64,000 bases of DNA from an uncultured Pelagibacteraceae bacterium (GCA_902609535.1 CACLSF010000001.1:1-64000), one strand, 5' to 3'. Numbered from the stretch's first letter, positions 18,593 through 29,582 are shown. Made by a program: numbers and translations. Notes: generated from the sequence alone by a model not told the origin.

Positions 18593-20049
18593 TGACAGAA
18601 ATAACATCTTTGAGTCTTTTTGAATTAATTAAAAATATCAAAGAAAAGAAAATTTCATCAAATGAAGTTACAAAATCTTTTATTGATAGATCTGAAAAGT
18701 CAAAAAAACTAAATGCATATGTAACTGAAAATTTTGAAAATTGTCTTAAACTTTCAAAAGAGTTTGATTACAAACCAAATTTTGATTTAAAACTTCCAGG
18801 TATTCCAATTGCTGTAAAAGATCTGTTTTGTACAAATGAAGTAAGAACAACAGCTGGAAGCAATATCTTAAATAATTTTGTTCCTAGCTATGAGTCAACT
18901 GTAACACAAAATATATGGAATGAAGGTGGTATTTTGCTCGGCAAACTTAACTGTGATGAATTTGCAATGGGCTCATCCAATGAAACAAGTTTTTTTGGTA
19001 ATGTTCAAAATCCAATTGCAAAAAATTTAGTTCCGGGTGGATCATCTGGTGGTTCTTCATCGGCTTTAGCAGCTAATTTAACACCTATAACAATAGGAAC
19101 TGATACTGGTGGATCTATTAGGCAGCCAGCCTCCTTTACTGGAACTGTAGGTCTAAAACCTACTTATGGAAGCTGTTCTAGATATGGAATTGTTGCCTTT
19201 GCCTCATCTCTAGATCAAGCAGGTCCGATGAGCAAAGATGTCAAAGATAGCTCTATTCTTTTAGAAGTGATCTCATCATTTGATAAGAAAGATTCAACTT
19301 CAATAGATTTTCAAAGAAATAATTATTCATCAGAACTAACTAGAAATATCAAAGGTATAAAAATTGGAATCCCAAAAGAATACAGAGTTGATGGGATGCC
19401 AAGCGAAATTGAGAATCTTTGGAAAAAAGGTATTGAATATGCAAAAGATTGTGGAGCTGAAATAATTGACATCTCATTACCTCACACAAGTTATGCTTTG
19501 CCTACTTATTATATTGTAGCACCCGCAGAAGCATCGTCTAATTTGGCAAGATATGATGGTGTTAAATATGGTTTAAGATCTTCTGGAGAAAGTTTAATTG
19601 ATATGTATGAAAAAACTAGATCAGAAGGTTTTGGAGAAGAAGTAAAGAGAAGGATAATGATAGGCACATATGTTTTGTCTTCGGGATATTATGATGCTTA
19701 CTATCTCAAAGCCCAAAAAGTAAGGCAGTTAATTAAAAAAGATTTTGATGAAGCTTATAATAAAGTTGATGCTATTTTAACACCTTCAACGCCTAGTTCT
19801 GCATTTAAAATAGGAGAAAAATCTAATGATCCAGTTTCAATGTATTTAAATGATATATTTACTGTTCCAGTAAACCTTGCAGGTTTGCCTGCAATTTCAA
19901 TACCAGCAGGTACGGATAAAAATAATTATCCATTAGGTTTACAAATAATAGGTAAACCGTTTGATGAACAAACAGTTTTAAATATTGCTTATTCAATGGA
20001 GGAAAAAATCAATTATAAAAATAATATAACTGATTGGTGGATGAAATAA
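18592..20049 (+). CDS. gatA: Asp-tRNA(Asn)/Glu-tRNA(Gln) amidotransferase subunit A
   Basis: Glutaminase subunit of GatCAB, supplying ammonia for transamidation. The 485-residue product is a classic amidase-signature protein: the catalytic lysine is in [11 protein letters not shown], followed by [20 protein letters not shown] and the nucleophile motif [16 protein letters not shown], forming the Lys-cis-Ser-Ser triad. Length is typical. It overlaps both gatC and gatB by one base, so the three subunits are translated in series. Confidence 0.97.
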   Translation: MTEITSLSLFELIKNIKEKKISSNEVTKSFIDRSEKSKKLNAYVTENFENCLKLSKEFDYKPNFDLKLPGIPIAVKDLFCTNEVRTTAGSNILNNFVPSYESTVTQNIWNEGGILLGKLNCDEFAMGSSNETSFFGNVQNPIAKNLVPGGSSGGSSSALAANLTPITIGTDTGGSIRQPASFTGTVGLKPTYGSCSRYGIVAFASSLDQAGPMSKDVKDSSILLEVISSFDKKDSTSIDFQRNNYSSELTRNIKGIKIGIPKEYRVDGMPSEIENLWKKGIEYAKDCGAEIIDISLPHTSYALPTYYIVAPAEASSNLARYDGVKYGLRSSGESLIDMYEKTRSEGFGEEVKRRIMIGTYVLSSGYYDAYYLKAQKVRQLIKKDFDEAYNKVDAILTPSTPSSAFKIGEKSNDPVSMYLNDIFTVPVNLAGLPAISIPAGTDKNNYPLGLQIIGKPFDEQTVLNIAYSMEEKINYKNNITDWWMK

Positions 20050-21524
20050 TGTCTAAAAATAATCCAGAATATTTAATAGAAAGAAATGATAATATTTATG
20101 AAGTTGTTATAGGACTTGAAGTTCATGCTCAAGTAACATCAAATTCAAAACTTTTTTCATCTTCTTCTACAAAATTTGGTGCTGAACCTAACACTCAAGT
20201 AAGTTTAGTTGATGCAGCATTTCCAGGAATGCTTCCAGTAATTAATGAATATTGTGTTAAACAAGCTATAAAAACTGGTATTGGTTTAAAAGCCAAGATC
20301 AATAATAAGTCTGTTTTCGATAGAAAGAATTATTTTTATGCTGATTTACCTCAGGGGTATCAAATTTCACAATATAAATACCCAATTGTGGGTGAGGGCA
20401 ATATTATTTTGGATATGCCTGAAGGTCAAAAACATGTTGGAATAGAAAGATTACATTTAGAGCAGGATGCAGGAAAAAGTATTCATGATGTTGATCCAAG
20501 TAACACACTAGTTGATCTTAATAGATCGGGTGTAGCCTTAATGGAGATTGTTAGTAAGCCTGATCTAAGATCGCCAGATGAAGTGAATGCTTATATAAAA
20601 AAACTTAGATCTATTATGAGATATTTAGGAACTTGCGATGGGAATATGCAAGAGGGATCATTAAGAGCAGATGTTAATGTGTCTGTAAGAATAAAAGGCT
20701 CAACAAATTTAGGGACAAGATGTGAAATAAAAAATGTTAATTCTATAAAGTTCATGCAAATGGCAATTATTTATGAAGCAAATAGACAAGTTGATTTAAT
20801 AGAAGAAGGTGAGGAAATAGATCAAGAAACAAGACTGTTTGATACCAAAAAAAATGAAACAAGGTCAATGAGGTCAAAAGAAGATGCTCATGATTATAGA
20901 TACTTTCCAGATCCAGATCTACTTCCACTAGAAATTACGGATGATTTTATTGATCAACTAAAATCTGAAATCCCTGAATTACCAGATGACAAAAAGAAAA
21001 GGTTTATTGATGAGTTTAAAATTTCTCCTTATGAAGCAACTATATTAGTCTCTGATATTGATACAGCTAAATATTTTGAAGAAGTTGTTGCCAAAATGGG
21101 CAAAAATCGAGATATGAAACTAGCTGTAAATTGGATTACAGGAGAATTATTTGCTGTTTTAAATAATAAAAATATTGAAATTGCTCAAAGTCCAATAAGT
21201 GCAAAAAATTTAGCAAAATTGATTAATTTAATAAAAAACGGAACTATTTCAGGTAAAATTGCTAAGACAATATTTGAATTAATGCTGGATGGTGACATAG
21301 ACCCTCAAATAATTGTTGAGGAAAAAGGGTTAAAGCAACAAAGTGATCCAAAAGCACTGGAGGCATTAATTGATAAAATAATCAACGATAACAGAGAAAA
21401 AGCCATTGAATATAAACAAGGAAAAGAAAAGCTATTTGGGTTTTTTGTGGGGCAAGCAATGAAAGCTTCCGGTGGAAAAGCTAACCCTCAATTAATTAAC
21501 GAAATTTTAAAGAAGAAACTTTAA
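20049..21524 (+). CDS. gatB: Asp-tRNA(Asn)/Glu-tRNA(Gln) amidotransferase subunit B
   Basis: Kinase and transamidase subunit of GatCAB. I start it at the ATG at 20049 ([20 protein letters not shown]), which overlaps the gatA stop as TAATG; an earlier in-frame start at 20034 lies inside gatA. The 491-residue product contains [37 protein letters not shown], the [17 protein letters not shown] block and a C-terminal YqeY-like domain (about 340-490) used for tRNA recognition. Confidence 0.96.
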   Translation: MSKNNPEYLIERNDNIYEVVIGLEVHAQVTSNSKLFSSSSTKFGAEPNTQVSLVDAAFPGMLPVINEYCVKQAIKTGIGLKAKINNKSVFDRKNYFYADLPQGYQISQYKYPIVGEGNIILDMPEGQKHVGIERLHLEQDAGKSIHDVDPSNTLVDLNRSGVALMEIVSKPDLRSPDEVNAYIKKLRSIMRYLGTCDGNMQEGSLRADVNVSVRIKGSTNLGTRCEIKNVNSIKFMQMAIIYEANRQVDLIEEGEEIDQETRLFDTKKNETRSMRSKEDAHDYRYFPDPDLLPLEITDDFIDQLKSEIPELPDDKKKRFIDEFKISPYEATILVSDIDTAKYFEEVVAKMGKNRDMKLAVNWITGELFAVLNNKNIEIAQSPISAKNLAKLINLIKNGTISGKIAKTIFELMLDGDIDPQIIVEEKGLKQQSDPKALEALIDKIINDNREKAIEYKQGKEKLFGFFVGQAMKASGGKANPQLINEILKKKL

Positions 21525-21562
21525 TTTTAACGAAACCTATAGTCATTATATAATTAGAATAG

Positions 21563-22213
21563 ATGGGAAAGAACATTGAAATTTCTGAAAAAATTGAAAA
21601 ATATATTAATAACTTTAGTTTTAAACTAAACTCGGTCCAAAAAGAAATTATAGATTATAATAATTCACTTGGAAATGAAAAGAGAATGCAGGTAGCAATA
21701 TCTCAATGTCATTTTCTTCATTTAATAATAAAAATATCTAATATAAAAAATGTGCTTGAGATTGGAACTTTTACTGGTTTAAGTGCACTTTCCATTTCCC
21801 TTGCACTTCCTAATGATGGAAAACTTACAGCACTTGATAAAGACAAAGATACAAGCAAGATTGCAGAAAGTTTTTTTAAGAAAGCTAATCAAGATAAAAA
21901 AATTCAAACAATTGTAAAACCTGCGCTAGATAGTTTAGATGAATTAAAAAATCAAAAATATGATATGATTTTTATTGATGCTGATAAGCTAAACTATAAA
22001 GAATATTATGAAAAATCAATTAAGATGATACATAAAGGTGGTTTGATAATCATCGATAATGTTTTATGGCATGGTGAAGTTGCAGATGAAGATAATATGG
22101 ATAGATTTACATTAAATATTAGAGAATTAAATAAGCATGTTTTAAGTGATGAAAGGGTAGAACAAATAATTATTCCATTAGGAGATGGAATGACAGTTTG
22201 TAGAGTTTTGTAA
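21563..22213 (+). CDS. Class I SAM-dependent O-methyltransferase
   Basis: A 216-residue methyltransferase of the catechol/caffeoyl-CoA O-methyltransferase group, Mg2+-dependent enzymes acting on small hydroxylated substrates. Visible motifs are the SAM loop VLEIGTFTGLSALSIS, the acidic strand LTALDKDKDT, and YDMIFIDADKLNYKEYYE followed by GGLIIIDNVLWHGEV, which provide the metal ligands. The actual substrate cannot be told from sequence. It starts 38 bases after gatB and its stop overlaps trhO by one base. Confidence 0.88.
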   Translation: MGKNIEISEKIEKYINNFSFKLNSVQKEIIDYNNSLGNEKRMQVAISQCHFLHLIIKISNIKNVLEIGTFTGLSALSISLALPNDGKLTALDKDKDTSKIAESFFKKANQDKKIQTIVKPALDSLDELKNQKYDMIFIDADKLNYKEYYEKSIKMIHKGGLIIIDNVLWHGEVADEDNMDRFTLNIRELNKHVLSDERVEQIIIPLGDGMTVCRVL

Positions 22214-23115
22214 TGTTTAATATTTTTGGTTTTTATAAATTTAAAAAACTTAATAATTTAAAAAAATTAAAAAATAGATTAGAGAATAATCTTAAAGGTT
22301 TTGAGCTTTGTGGAACAATAATAATTTCATCAGAGGGTGTTAATGGATCGATTTCAGGTAAAAAAGACGATCTTTTAAATTTCAATAAACTTTTAAAAAA
22401 AATATTATTTATTAAAAAATTTAATTCAGAAAATGTTTCTAATAGTAAATTTAATCCATTCCATAAACCTAAGGTTAAAATCAAAAAGGAAGTTGTTCCA
22501 ATGGGTTTTAAAGTTAGAAACTATAATTATCCTAAGAACAACCTCAATCCAAGGGAATGGAATAAAATAATAAAAAAAAAGGATACAGTTTTGATAGATG
22601 CACGGAAATCTTTTGAGTATGATGTGGGTACTTTTAAAAAATCTTTAAATCCAAATATAGAAAACTTTCGTCAATTTCCTAAATATTTAAATCAATTTAA
22701 AAATAGTGAAAATATAGCAATGTTTTGTACAGGAGGTATCAGATGTGAAAAAGCAAATATTTATTTGAAAAAAAAAGGATTTAAAAATGTATATGTTTTA
22801 AAAGGTGGAATTATTAATTATCTGAATAATATTGATAAAAAAAATAGTCAATGGAAAGGAGAATGTTTTGTTTTTGATAATAGAGTTTCAATAAAACATG
22901 GCTTGAAGCAGGGCAATTATTCAATTTGTAGTGGTTGCAGAAAACCTCTTTCTATCAAAGAAAAAAAATCTTCTAAATATTTAGAAGGCATTCATTGTCC
23001 AAAATGTCACGATTATTTAACAGATGATCAAAAATCAAGATTTGCAATGAGACAAAAGCAAATAATACTTGCAAAAAAAACTGCCAAGAGACATATCTTT
23101 AAAAAAGAATATTAA
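22213..23115 (+). CDS. trhO: tRNA uridine(34) hydroxylase TrhO (YceA family, rhodanese domain)
   Basis: Rhodanese-family enzyme that hydroxylates U34 of certain tRNAs on the way to 5-methoxyuridine or 5-carboxymethoxyuridine. The 300-residue product has an N-terminal YceA domain (about 1-95), a rhodanese domain (about 110-215) with the active cysteine in MFCTGGIRCEKANIYL, and a C-terminal cysteine-rich segment (CSGCRKPLS, HCPKCHDYL). This N-domain/rhodanese/Cys order is specific to the TrhO family. It overlaps the upstream methyltransferase by one base, but a shared pathway is only inferred. Confidence 0.9.
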   Translation: MFNIFGFYKFKKLNNLKKLKNRLENNLKGFELCGTIIISSEGVNGSISGKKDDLLNFNKLLKKILFIKKFNSENVSNSKFNPFHKPKVKIKKEVVPMGFKVRNYNYPKNNLNPREWNKIIKKKDTVLIDARKSFEYDVGTFKKSLNPNIENFRQFPKYLNQFKNSENIAMFCTGGIRCEKANIYLKKKGFKNVYVLKGGIINYLNNIDKKNSQWKGECFVFDNRVSIKHGLKQGNYSICSGCRKPLSIKEKKSSKYLEGIHCPKCHDYLTDDQKSRFAMRQKQIILAKKTAKRHIFKKEY

Positions 23116-23125
23116 TTAAATTTTT

Positions 23126-24487
23126 ATGGATTTGCTTAAAGAAAATATACCTTTACTTGTTAGAAAACTTGCAATACCAGCAAGTGTAGGTACGCTTTTT
23201 CAAACCTTATACAATATTGTTGATACTTTTTATTCAGGACTAATCTCACCTGAAGCACTTTCTGCGCTCAGTAAATCTTTTCCAATATATTTTATTATTG
23301 TAGCAACTTCAATTGGTGTAACAGTTGCGGGAACTTCCTTAATAGGGAATAGTATTGGAGAAAAAAATGAAAACAATGTCTCTTATTATTTTACCCATAT
23401 AATTATCTATGGACTGATCATATCAGTTTTTATTACATGCATAGGTCTATATTTTGCCGAAAAGGTTTTTAACATAATGGGTTCGAATGAAGAAATTACA
23501 AATTTAGGGCTTCAATATACAAATATTATGTTTTATGGATCATTTCTTTTTTTCCTTGTTGTATCACTTAACTCTTTATTACATGCAGAAGGAGATACAA
23601 AAACATACAGAAATGTTTTGGTTTTAAGTTTTCTACTAAATATAATTTTAAATCCTATACTAATATTTGGTTTTCTATTTATACCTGCTTTGGGTATGAT
23701 GGGTATAGGTCTATCAACAATTATAGCTCAATTTATAGCTTTTGTGATTATTTTATATAAGGTCTTGCAAAATCCTAGGGTGAAAAAAATTACCAAGGAA
23801 TTTTTTAAAATTAAATTAACATTTTTAAAAAATATATTTTTTCAATCAATGCCAATATCAATTGCTATATGTGGATATGCAGTTGCTGCTACATTTATAT
23901 TTACTTATGTTGGTCAAACTAGTGAATTGGCTGTAGCTGGTTATGGTGCAGCTACGAGAATTGAGCAAGTTGTTTTACTTCCTATATTAGGAATAAATAC
24001 TGCAATTATCTCAATTATAGCTCAAAATTATGGTGCAAATCATTTCGATAGAGTAAAAGAGACTTATTTTATATCTGTTAAATATGGCTTTTTATTAATG
24101 TTTTTCTCTGGAATATTTGTTTATTTCACAGCAGATATAATACCAAGACTTTTCTCTAATGATGAAACTGTTTTAGAATATGGACGTAGATACTTAAAAA
24201 TTGCAGCATTTATTTTACCTGCATATCCAATTTTCTTTTTATCAAACGGTTTTTTTATGGGATTAAAAAAATCTAATTATGCAATGATAAATAATATGTT
24301 GCGAAATGTTCTTGTTCCAATATGTGTTTTTTACTTAGCCAAATATCTATCTGCAGATTTTGATAGTTTTTTCTGGTTGTGGTTTATTTTTCAATGGACG
24401 CTTTCGATACTATTATTAAGTTATGTCAGTTATTATATAAAAAAAAAATTAGATAAACCTAGCGCTATCCTTAATCCACAACCATAA
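23126..24487 (+). CDS. MATE-family multidrug/metabolite exporter
   Basis: A 453-residue inner-membrane protein with about twelve hydrophobic segments in two similar halves, as in the MATE family of cation-coupled exporters. Landmarks include ASVGTLFQTLYNIVDTFYSG at the start, YGAATRIEQVVLLPILGIN in the second half, and FFLSNGFFMGLKKSNYAM. Substrate is not predictable. Its last 39 bases overlap the 3' end of convergent soxG, so antisense transcription between them is likely. Confidence 0.92.
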   Translation: MDLLKENIPLLVRKLAIPASVGTLFQTLYNIVDTFYSGLISPEALSALSKSFPIYFIIVATSIGVTVAGTSLIGNSIGEKNENNVSYYFTHIIIYGLIISVFITCIGLYFAEKVFNIMGSNEEITNLGLQYTNIMFYGSFLFFLVVSLNSLLHAEGDTKTYRNVLVLSFLLNIILNPILIFGFLFIPALGMMGIGLSTIIAQFIAFVIILYKVLQNPRVKKITKEFFKIKLTFLKNIFFQSMPISIAICGYAVAATFIFTYVGQTSELAVAGYGAATRIEQVVLLPILGINTAIISIIAQNYGANHFDRVKETYFISVKYGFLLMFFSGIFVYFTADIIPRLFSNDETVLEYGRRYLKIAAFILPAYPIFFLSNGFFMGLKKSNYAMINNMLRNVLVPICVFYLAKYLSADFDSFFWLWFIFQWTLSILLLSYVSYYIKKKLDKPSAILNPQP

Positions 24488-24994
24488 ATCTTCTGAGAAT
24501 GATCTTCTTACAAAAAGATTTATTTCATTTATTTCAGTATGGTGAATAATTACATCTGTATGATTGAGCAATGTTTGTGTTACAGAATTTTTAGTATTTT
24601 TAAAATTATTGAAGTTATAAGGAGATCCTGATGAAAGTAAATCAAAAGTCTTTTTACCCTTTATATTAATACATATCCATTGATTAGAAACATCAACTAT
24701 TGAGCCAAAATTTAATTTAGAAATTTCGTTATAAAGATCACTATAAACATTATTATTCTCTTCATTAAAATATACTAACCATTCATCTGGACTTAGCCAT
24801 AGAGCATTAAATTGCTGATTTGAGGAACTTGTATTCTGTTCAATTGGTAAGATGATTGATAAAATCTTTCCTGCTTTTGTAAAAAATTCCTTTTTATTCC
24901 CTCGAATATTTATTTTTTTAATTGGTTCAAATAACTTTAATTCTAGTTCATCTAATGATTTTTTTTCAAAGTTAGGATATTCTAAATTAAGCAT
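24449..24994 (-). CDS. soxG: Sarcosine oxidase subunit gamma
   Basis: Smallest structural partner of SoxA in heterotetrameric sarcosine oxidase. The 181-residue product has LSPDEWLVYF and ISKLNFGSIVDVSNQWICI, and ends FVRRSFSEDLWLWIKDSAR, matching the gamma-subunit pattern of a GcvT-like fold. It is divergent in sequence, as gamma subunits usually are, so context carries much of the assignment: it overlaps soxA by eight bases and completes the soxBDAG order. Confidence 0.88.
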   Translation of the reverse strand: MLNLEYPNFEKKSLDELELKLFEPIKKINIRGNKKEFFTKAGKILSIILPIEQNTSSSNQQFNALWLSPDEWLVYFNEENNNVYSDLYNEISKLNFGSIVDVSNQWICINIKGKKTFDLLSSGSPYNFNNFKNTKNSVTQTLLNHTDVIIHHTEINEINLFVRRSFSEDLWLWIKDSARFI

Positions 24995-27989
24995 TGATCC
25001 TCTTGTTTTCTTTATCTAAAAAAATAAAATCTGAAACTGTTACATTGATATTTTTATTTTCCATAGGTACAATAAGTTTTTGACCATTCATCTTTTTTCC
25101 ACCTTTAACAACTGCTAGCGCAATCGATTTATTTAAATTAGGGCTAAAATAGCTTGATGTTACATGTCCAATCATTTCAACAGGTTTCTTATCTAATTCA
25201 GAGACTATCTGAGCACCTTCTTCTAATATTTCATTAGGGTCATCCGTAAGCAATCCAACAAGCTGTTTTCTGTCTTCTCTCATTGTATCACTTCTATAAA
25301 GTGATCTTTTACCTATAAAGTCATATTTTTTTTTACTAACTATCCAATCCATCTGAAGATCAATAGGTGTCATAGTTCCATCTGTATCCTGGCCAACAAT
25401 AATAAATCCCTTTTCAGCTCTTAATAAATGCATTGTTTCTGTTCCATAAGGAGTAATTTTGTATTCTTCTCCAGCTGCAATGCAGTTTTCCCATAATGAT
25501 TTACCATATTTTGACTCTACATTAATTTCATAACTAAGCTCCCCTGTGAAACTTATTCTCATTATTCTACATTCAATTTTGTCAATTATTGCATCCTGGT
25601 AAGACATATGAGGAAACGCTTCATCACTAAAATCTTTATTAGGAAATAATTTTTTCAATATTTTTTTTGAATTTGGACCACAAATACTTGCTGTAGAATA
25701 GTGATCAGTAACAGAGGTTAAGTAAACATCTAATTCTGGCCATTCTGTTTGTAAATAGTCTTCAAGTTTAGAAAGCACATTTGCTGCGCCACCAGTTGTT
25801 GTGGTCATTAAATAATGATTTTCACCCAATCTTGTGGTTACACCATCATCATAAACCATACCATCTTCATTTAACATTAAGCCATATCGGCATTTCCCAA
25901 TTCCTAATTTTGACCAAGCATTTGTATAAACTCTGTTTAAAAATTCAGAAGCATCAGATCCCTGTATATCTATTTTTCCTAATGTAGAGGCATCCAAAAT
26001 TCCAGCACTGTCTCTTGCAGCTTTACTTTCTCTTTGAACTGCTTCATGAAGATTTTCATTATTAATAGGGTAGTACCATGGTCTTTTCCATTGCCCAACA
26101 TTTTCAAATTTTGCATTATTTTGAACGTGCCATTCATGAATTGAGGTTTTTCTAACAATATCAAAAAATTTTCCAACACTTCTTCCTACAATTGCCCCAA
26201 AAGTTAATGGTGTAAATGGTGGTCTAAAAGTAGTTGTGCCTAAAGTACCCATTTTTACTCCAGCTGTGTCAGCAATAATCCCCAAGGCATGCATATTCGA
26301 TAATTTACCTTGATCTGTAGCCATTCCAGTTGTTGTATATCTCTTTACATGTTCTATCGATTTAAAACCTTCTCTAAGTGCTAACTTTATATCTTTAGCA
26401 GTCGAGTCATTTTGAAAATCTATAAAAGATTTAGTCTTACTCTCTGAAATAGTATTTGGTAACAGCCATATGTTTTTCTTCTCTGACTCCTTTGAACATA
26501 CAACTGAAATTTTATCAAAACTGCCTTCATTAATGTTTAAAAATTTTTTAACTTTATTATTTGTATTTTTAACTATTTCTTCTAGTTCAAAATCACCGTT
26601 ACATGATCCAACATTTATATGATTTTCACTTTTTTCAGTTGGAACAAATACTTGATCTATTTCTCTAAAATCTAATTTTCCTCCTGATTGAGTATGCATA
26701 TGCACCATAGGTGTCCAACCTCCACTTATTGATAAACAATCACACTGAATTTTATGTTTATTTCCAGTAACATTCGATCCATCTTCTGATAAATTCATAA
26801 TTTCTATTGATTTTATCTTTTTGTAGCCAAAAGTATTAACCACTGTAGAGTTCCAATATATTTTAATTCCTAGGTCTTCAGCATTTTTAACAATATTTGA
26901 TGAAGATTTTTTTCTAATATCAACAATCTTTACTGATATTCCCTTTTCAAATAACGACACTGCAGTTTCATAAGCACTATCGTTGTTAGTAAAAATAATA
27001 TTATTTAATCCAGTGGATACACCATAAAAATCTAAATATTTTTTGACAGAGTTAGCAAGTATAATTCCCGGTCTATCATTGTTGTTGAATATAAGAGGTC
27101 TTTCTATTGCACCTGCAGCAACAATTACTTTATCTGCTCTTATTTTCCATAATCTCTGTCTTATACTGCCATTTTTTTTATCTAATGGTAAATGATCTGA
27201 TATATTTTCTTTGGCCAAAAGGTAGTTATAACTATGAAAAGCTGCCAAACTTGTTCTAGTTTTTATTATTAAATTATCTAATTTTTCTAATTCTGATATT
27301 TCATTCATTAACCATTCATTTGATTTTTGATTATCTATTATAAAATTTTTATTATTTTGATAAATTGTGGATCCACCAAGTATATTTTTATCTTCGATTA
27401 ATATTGTCTTTAAATTATTTTTTGCTGCTATTTTAGCAGATACAATACCTGAAATCCCACCTCCAATAACTAATACATCACAATGTTCATGTTTATGGTC
27501 ATAAATGTCTGGATCTGGTTGTGTAGGTGATTTGCCAAGACCTGCAGACAATCTTATTAATGGTTCATAAATTTTTTTCCAAAAACTTTTAGGCCACATA
27601 AAAGTCTTATAATAAAAACCTGCCGGTATAAATGGTGATATTAAGTTATTAATTCCACCTATATCAAAGTTAAGACTTGGCCAACAATTTTGACTAGATG
27701 CTTTCAATCCTTCATAAAGTTCTATTTCTGTAGCTCTTACATTAGGCTCTGTTAAATCAGTATTATCATTTATTTGACATATTGCATTTGGCTCCTCAGA
27801 CCCACAAGACATTATTCCTCTTGGACGGTGATATTTAAAACTTCTACCAACTAAATGAATGCCATTTGAAAGAAGTGCTGAGGCTAAAGTATCACCCTCA
27901 AAACCATGATATTTTTTACCATCAAAAGTAAATGAAACAGTTTTTGTTTGATCAACAAATCTTGTTTTATTAATTCTATATTTGGTCAT
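24987..27989 (-). CDS. soxA: Sarcosine oxidase subunit alpha
   Basis: Large subunit of the enzyme that demethylates sarcosine to glycine and passes the one-carbon unit to tetrahydrofolate. The 1000-residue product has an N-terminal 2Fe-2S-ferredoxin-like domain (about 10-100, GRSFKYHRPRGIMSCGSEEP), an NAD(P)-binding domain with VLVIGGGISGIVSAKIAAKN near residue 172, and a C-terminal GcvT-like folate-binding domain from about 605 (DASTLGKIDIQGSDASEFLN). Length is typical. It follows soxD with no gap. In SAR11 this route supplies glycine from methylated amines. Confidence 0.96.
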   Translation of the reverse strand: MTKYRINKTRFVDQTKTVSFTFDGKKYHGFEGDTLASALLSNGIHLVGRSFKYHRPRGIMSCGSEEPNAICQINDNTDLTEPNVRATEIELYEGLKASSQNCWPSLNFDIGGINNLISPFIPAGFYYKTFMWPKSFWKKIYEPLIRLSAGLGKSPTQPDPDIYDHKHEHCDVLVIGGGISGIVSAKIAAKNNLKTILIEDKNILGGSTIYQNNKNFIIDNQKSNEWLMNEISELEKLDNLIIKTRTSLAAFHSYNYLLAKENISDHLPLDKKNGSIRQRLWKIRADKVIVAAGAIERPLIFNNNDRPGIILANSVKKYLDFYGVSTGLNNIIFTNNDSAYETAVSLFEKGISVKIVDIRKKSSSNIVKNAEDLGIKIYWNSTVVNTFGYKKIKSIEIMNLSEDGSNVTGNKHKIQCDCLSISGGWTPMVHMHTQSGGKLDFREIDQVFVPTEKSENHINVGSCNGDFELEEIVKNTNNKVKKFLNINEGSFDKISVVCSKESEKKNIWLLPNTISESKTKSFIDFQNDSTAKDIKLALREGFKSIEHVKRYTTTGMATDQGKLSNMHALGIIADTAGVKMGTLGTTTFRPPFTPLTFGAIVGRSVGKFFDIVRKTSIHEWHVQNNAKFENVGQWKRPWYYPINNENLHEAVQRESKAARDSAGILDASTLGKIDIQGSDASEFLNRVYTNAWSKLGIGKCRYGLMLNEDGMVYDDGVTTRLGENHYLMTTTTGGAANVLSKLEDYLQTEWPELDVYLTSVTDHYSTASICGPNSKKILKKLFPNKDFSDEAFPHMSYQDAIIDKIECRIMRISFTGELSYEINVESKYGKSLWENCIAAGEEYKITPYGTETMHLLRAEKGFIIVGQDTDGTMTPIDLQMDWIVSKKKYDFIGKRSLYRSDTMREDRKQLVGLLTDDPNEILEEGAQIVSELDKKPVEMIGHVTSSYFSPNLNKSIALAVVKGGKKMNGQKLIVPMENKNINVTVSDFIFLDKENKRINA

Positions 27990-28265
27990 TTAAATTACAG
28001 GAGGTTTTTCACCCATTTTGTAAACTGCATGTATTTTGTCATTTGATGTATCCCTAACCATATTAAACCATTTTCTGCATCCATGAGCATGGTTCCATCT
28101 TTCAAACTGAACACCTTTAATATTCTTTCTCATAAATAAATATTCTGCCCATTCATCATCACTTAGCTCTGTGGGTTGTTTTGGTCTTACAATGTGAGCT
28201 TCACCTCCACATGAAAACTCACTTTGGTCTCTTTCTCCACAATACGGGCAATTTATTACAAACAT
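27990..28265 (-). CDS. soxD: Sarcosine oxidase subunit delta
   Basis: Small zinc-binding subunit of heterotetrameric sarcosine oxidase. The 91-residue product has CPYCGERDQSEFSCGGEAH near the N-terminus and a late HAHGCRKWFN, giving the three cysteines and one histidine that hold zinc in the delta fold. DDEWAEYLFMRKNIKG is also typical. The start overlaps the soxB stop by one base and the soxA start follows immediately after the stop. Confidence 0.95.
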   Translation of the reverse strand: MFVINCPYCGERDQSEFSCGGEAHIVRPKQPTELSDDEWAEYLFMRKNIKGVQFERWNHAHGCRKWFNMVRDTSNDKIHAVYKMGEKPPVI

Positions 28266-29518
28266 TAGTGTGCTACAGCAGCTGCACCATGTTCATCAAC
28301 AAGATCTCCACTTACAAATCTGTTAAGATTAAATGCTGCATTTAATTTATGTGGCTCATCATTAGCAATTGTGTGAGCAAATAAATCACCAGATCCAGGC
28401 GTTGCTTTAAAACCCCCTGTTCCCCATCCACAGTTAAAATAAAGACCTTTTATATTTGTTTTGCTAATGATCGGACTTGCATCCGGGCAAATATCAACAA
28501 TACCACCCCATTGTCTTAACATCTTCATTCTACTAAAAATAGGGTACAGCTCTAATATAGCTTTTAAGGTACCTTCTACTACATCATGACTTCCTCTTTG
28601 TGTATAAGATATGTAAGCATCTGTTCCAGCACCAATTACTAATTCACCTTTATCAGATTGACTAACATATGCATGGACAGCATTAGACATTACAACTGTA
28701 TCTATTATTGGTTTGACTGGTTCTGAGACTAATGCCTGTAATGGTTTACTTTCAAGTGGTAATTTTAAGCCTGCCATATTAGCAATTACACTTGAATGAC
28801 CTGCGGCTACTACACCAATTTTTTTTGTTTTGATAAATCCTTTTGTAGTATCAAGTCCTTCAACTTGGTCTCCATTTCTTTTTATTCCTTTAACTTCACA
28901 ATTTTGAATTATATCTACACCCATTGCATCTGCACCTCTTGCATAACCCCATGCAACAGCATCATGTCTTGCAGTTCCAGCTCTTCTTTGTAAAGTTCCA
29001 CCAAGTACAGGATATCTAATATCTTGAGAAATATTTATTATTGGACAAAATTCCTTAACTTGTTTTGTGTCTAACCAAACGGCATCAATACCATTTAACC
29101 TATTTGCATGAGTTCTTCTTTTTAAATCTCTAACGTCTTGAAGGTTATGAGCTAAGTTCATAACTCCACGTTGACTAAACATTATATTATAATTTAACTC
29201 TTGAGATAAATTTTCCCAAATTTTTAAAGCATGGTCATACAATCCAGCGCTAGCATCCCATAAATAATTTGATCTTATGATTGTTGTATTTCTCCCGGTA
29301 TTACCTCCACCAATCCAACCTTTTTCTAAAACCGCAATATTTTTCATGTTATGTTTTTTTGCAAGATAGTAAGCTGTTGCTAATCCATGCCCACCACCTC
29401 CAACAATTACTGCTTCATATTCTTTTTTAGGCTCAGGATTGCCCCAGGCTTGTTTCCAGTTTTCGTGCTGCGAAAAAGCATTTTTTATCAGTGAAAAAAT
29501 TGAATATTTGTTTTTCAT
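28265..29518 (-). CDS. soxB: Sarcosine oxidase subunit beta
   Basis: FAD/FMN-bearing subunit that oxidises sarcosine. The 417-residue product has the dinucleotide-binding motif [20 protein letters not shown] near residues 35-54, the [12 protein letters not shown] segment in which His185 matches the position of the covalent flavin link, and the C-terminal [10 protein letters not shown] and [13 protein letters not shown]. It is the first gene of the minus-strand soxBDAG operon; a 14-base perfect palindrome lies in the 64-base gap before it. Confidence 0.95.
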   Translation of the reverse strand: MKNKYSIFSLIKNAFSQHENWKQAWGNPEPKKEYEAVIVGGGGHGLATAYYLAKKHNMKNIAVLEKGWIGGGNTGRNTTIIRSNYLWDASAGLYDHALKIWENLSQELNYNIMFSQRGVMNLAHNLQDVRDLKRRTHANRLNGIDAVWLDTKQVKEFCPIINISQDIRYPVLGGTLQRRAGTARHDAVAWGYARGADAMGVDIIQNCEVKGIKRNGDQVEGLDTTKGFIKTKKIGVVAAGHSSVIANMAGLKLPLESKPLQALVSEPVKPIIDTVVMSNAVHAYVSQSDKGELVIGAGTDAYISYTQRGSHDVVEGTLKAILELYPIFSRMKMLRQWGGIVDICPDASPIISKTNIKGLYFNCGWGTGGFKATPGSGDLFAHTIANDEPHKLNAAFNLNRFVSGDLVDEHGAAAVAH

Positions 29519-29543
29519 ATTTGCAAGAAATTACTTGATTAAT

Positions 29544-29557
29544 ATTGAATATTCAAT
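29544..29557. promoter_or_regulatory. Perfect 14-base palindrome upstream of soxB
   Basis: ATTGAATATTCAAT reads the same on both strands and lies 26-39 bases before the soxB start, in the only upstream space available before the tRNA gene. This is where an operator for the sarcosine oxidase operon would be expected. No regulator gene is adjacent. A palindrome of this size in AT-rich DNA can occur by chance, so the role is inferred from position. Confidence 0.4.
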
Positions 29558-29582
29558 GATTTCAAGTTACACATGTATCAAC

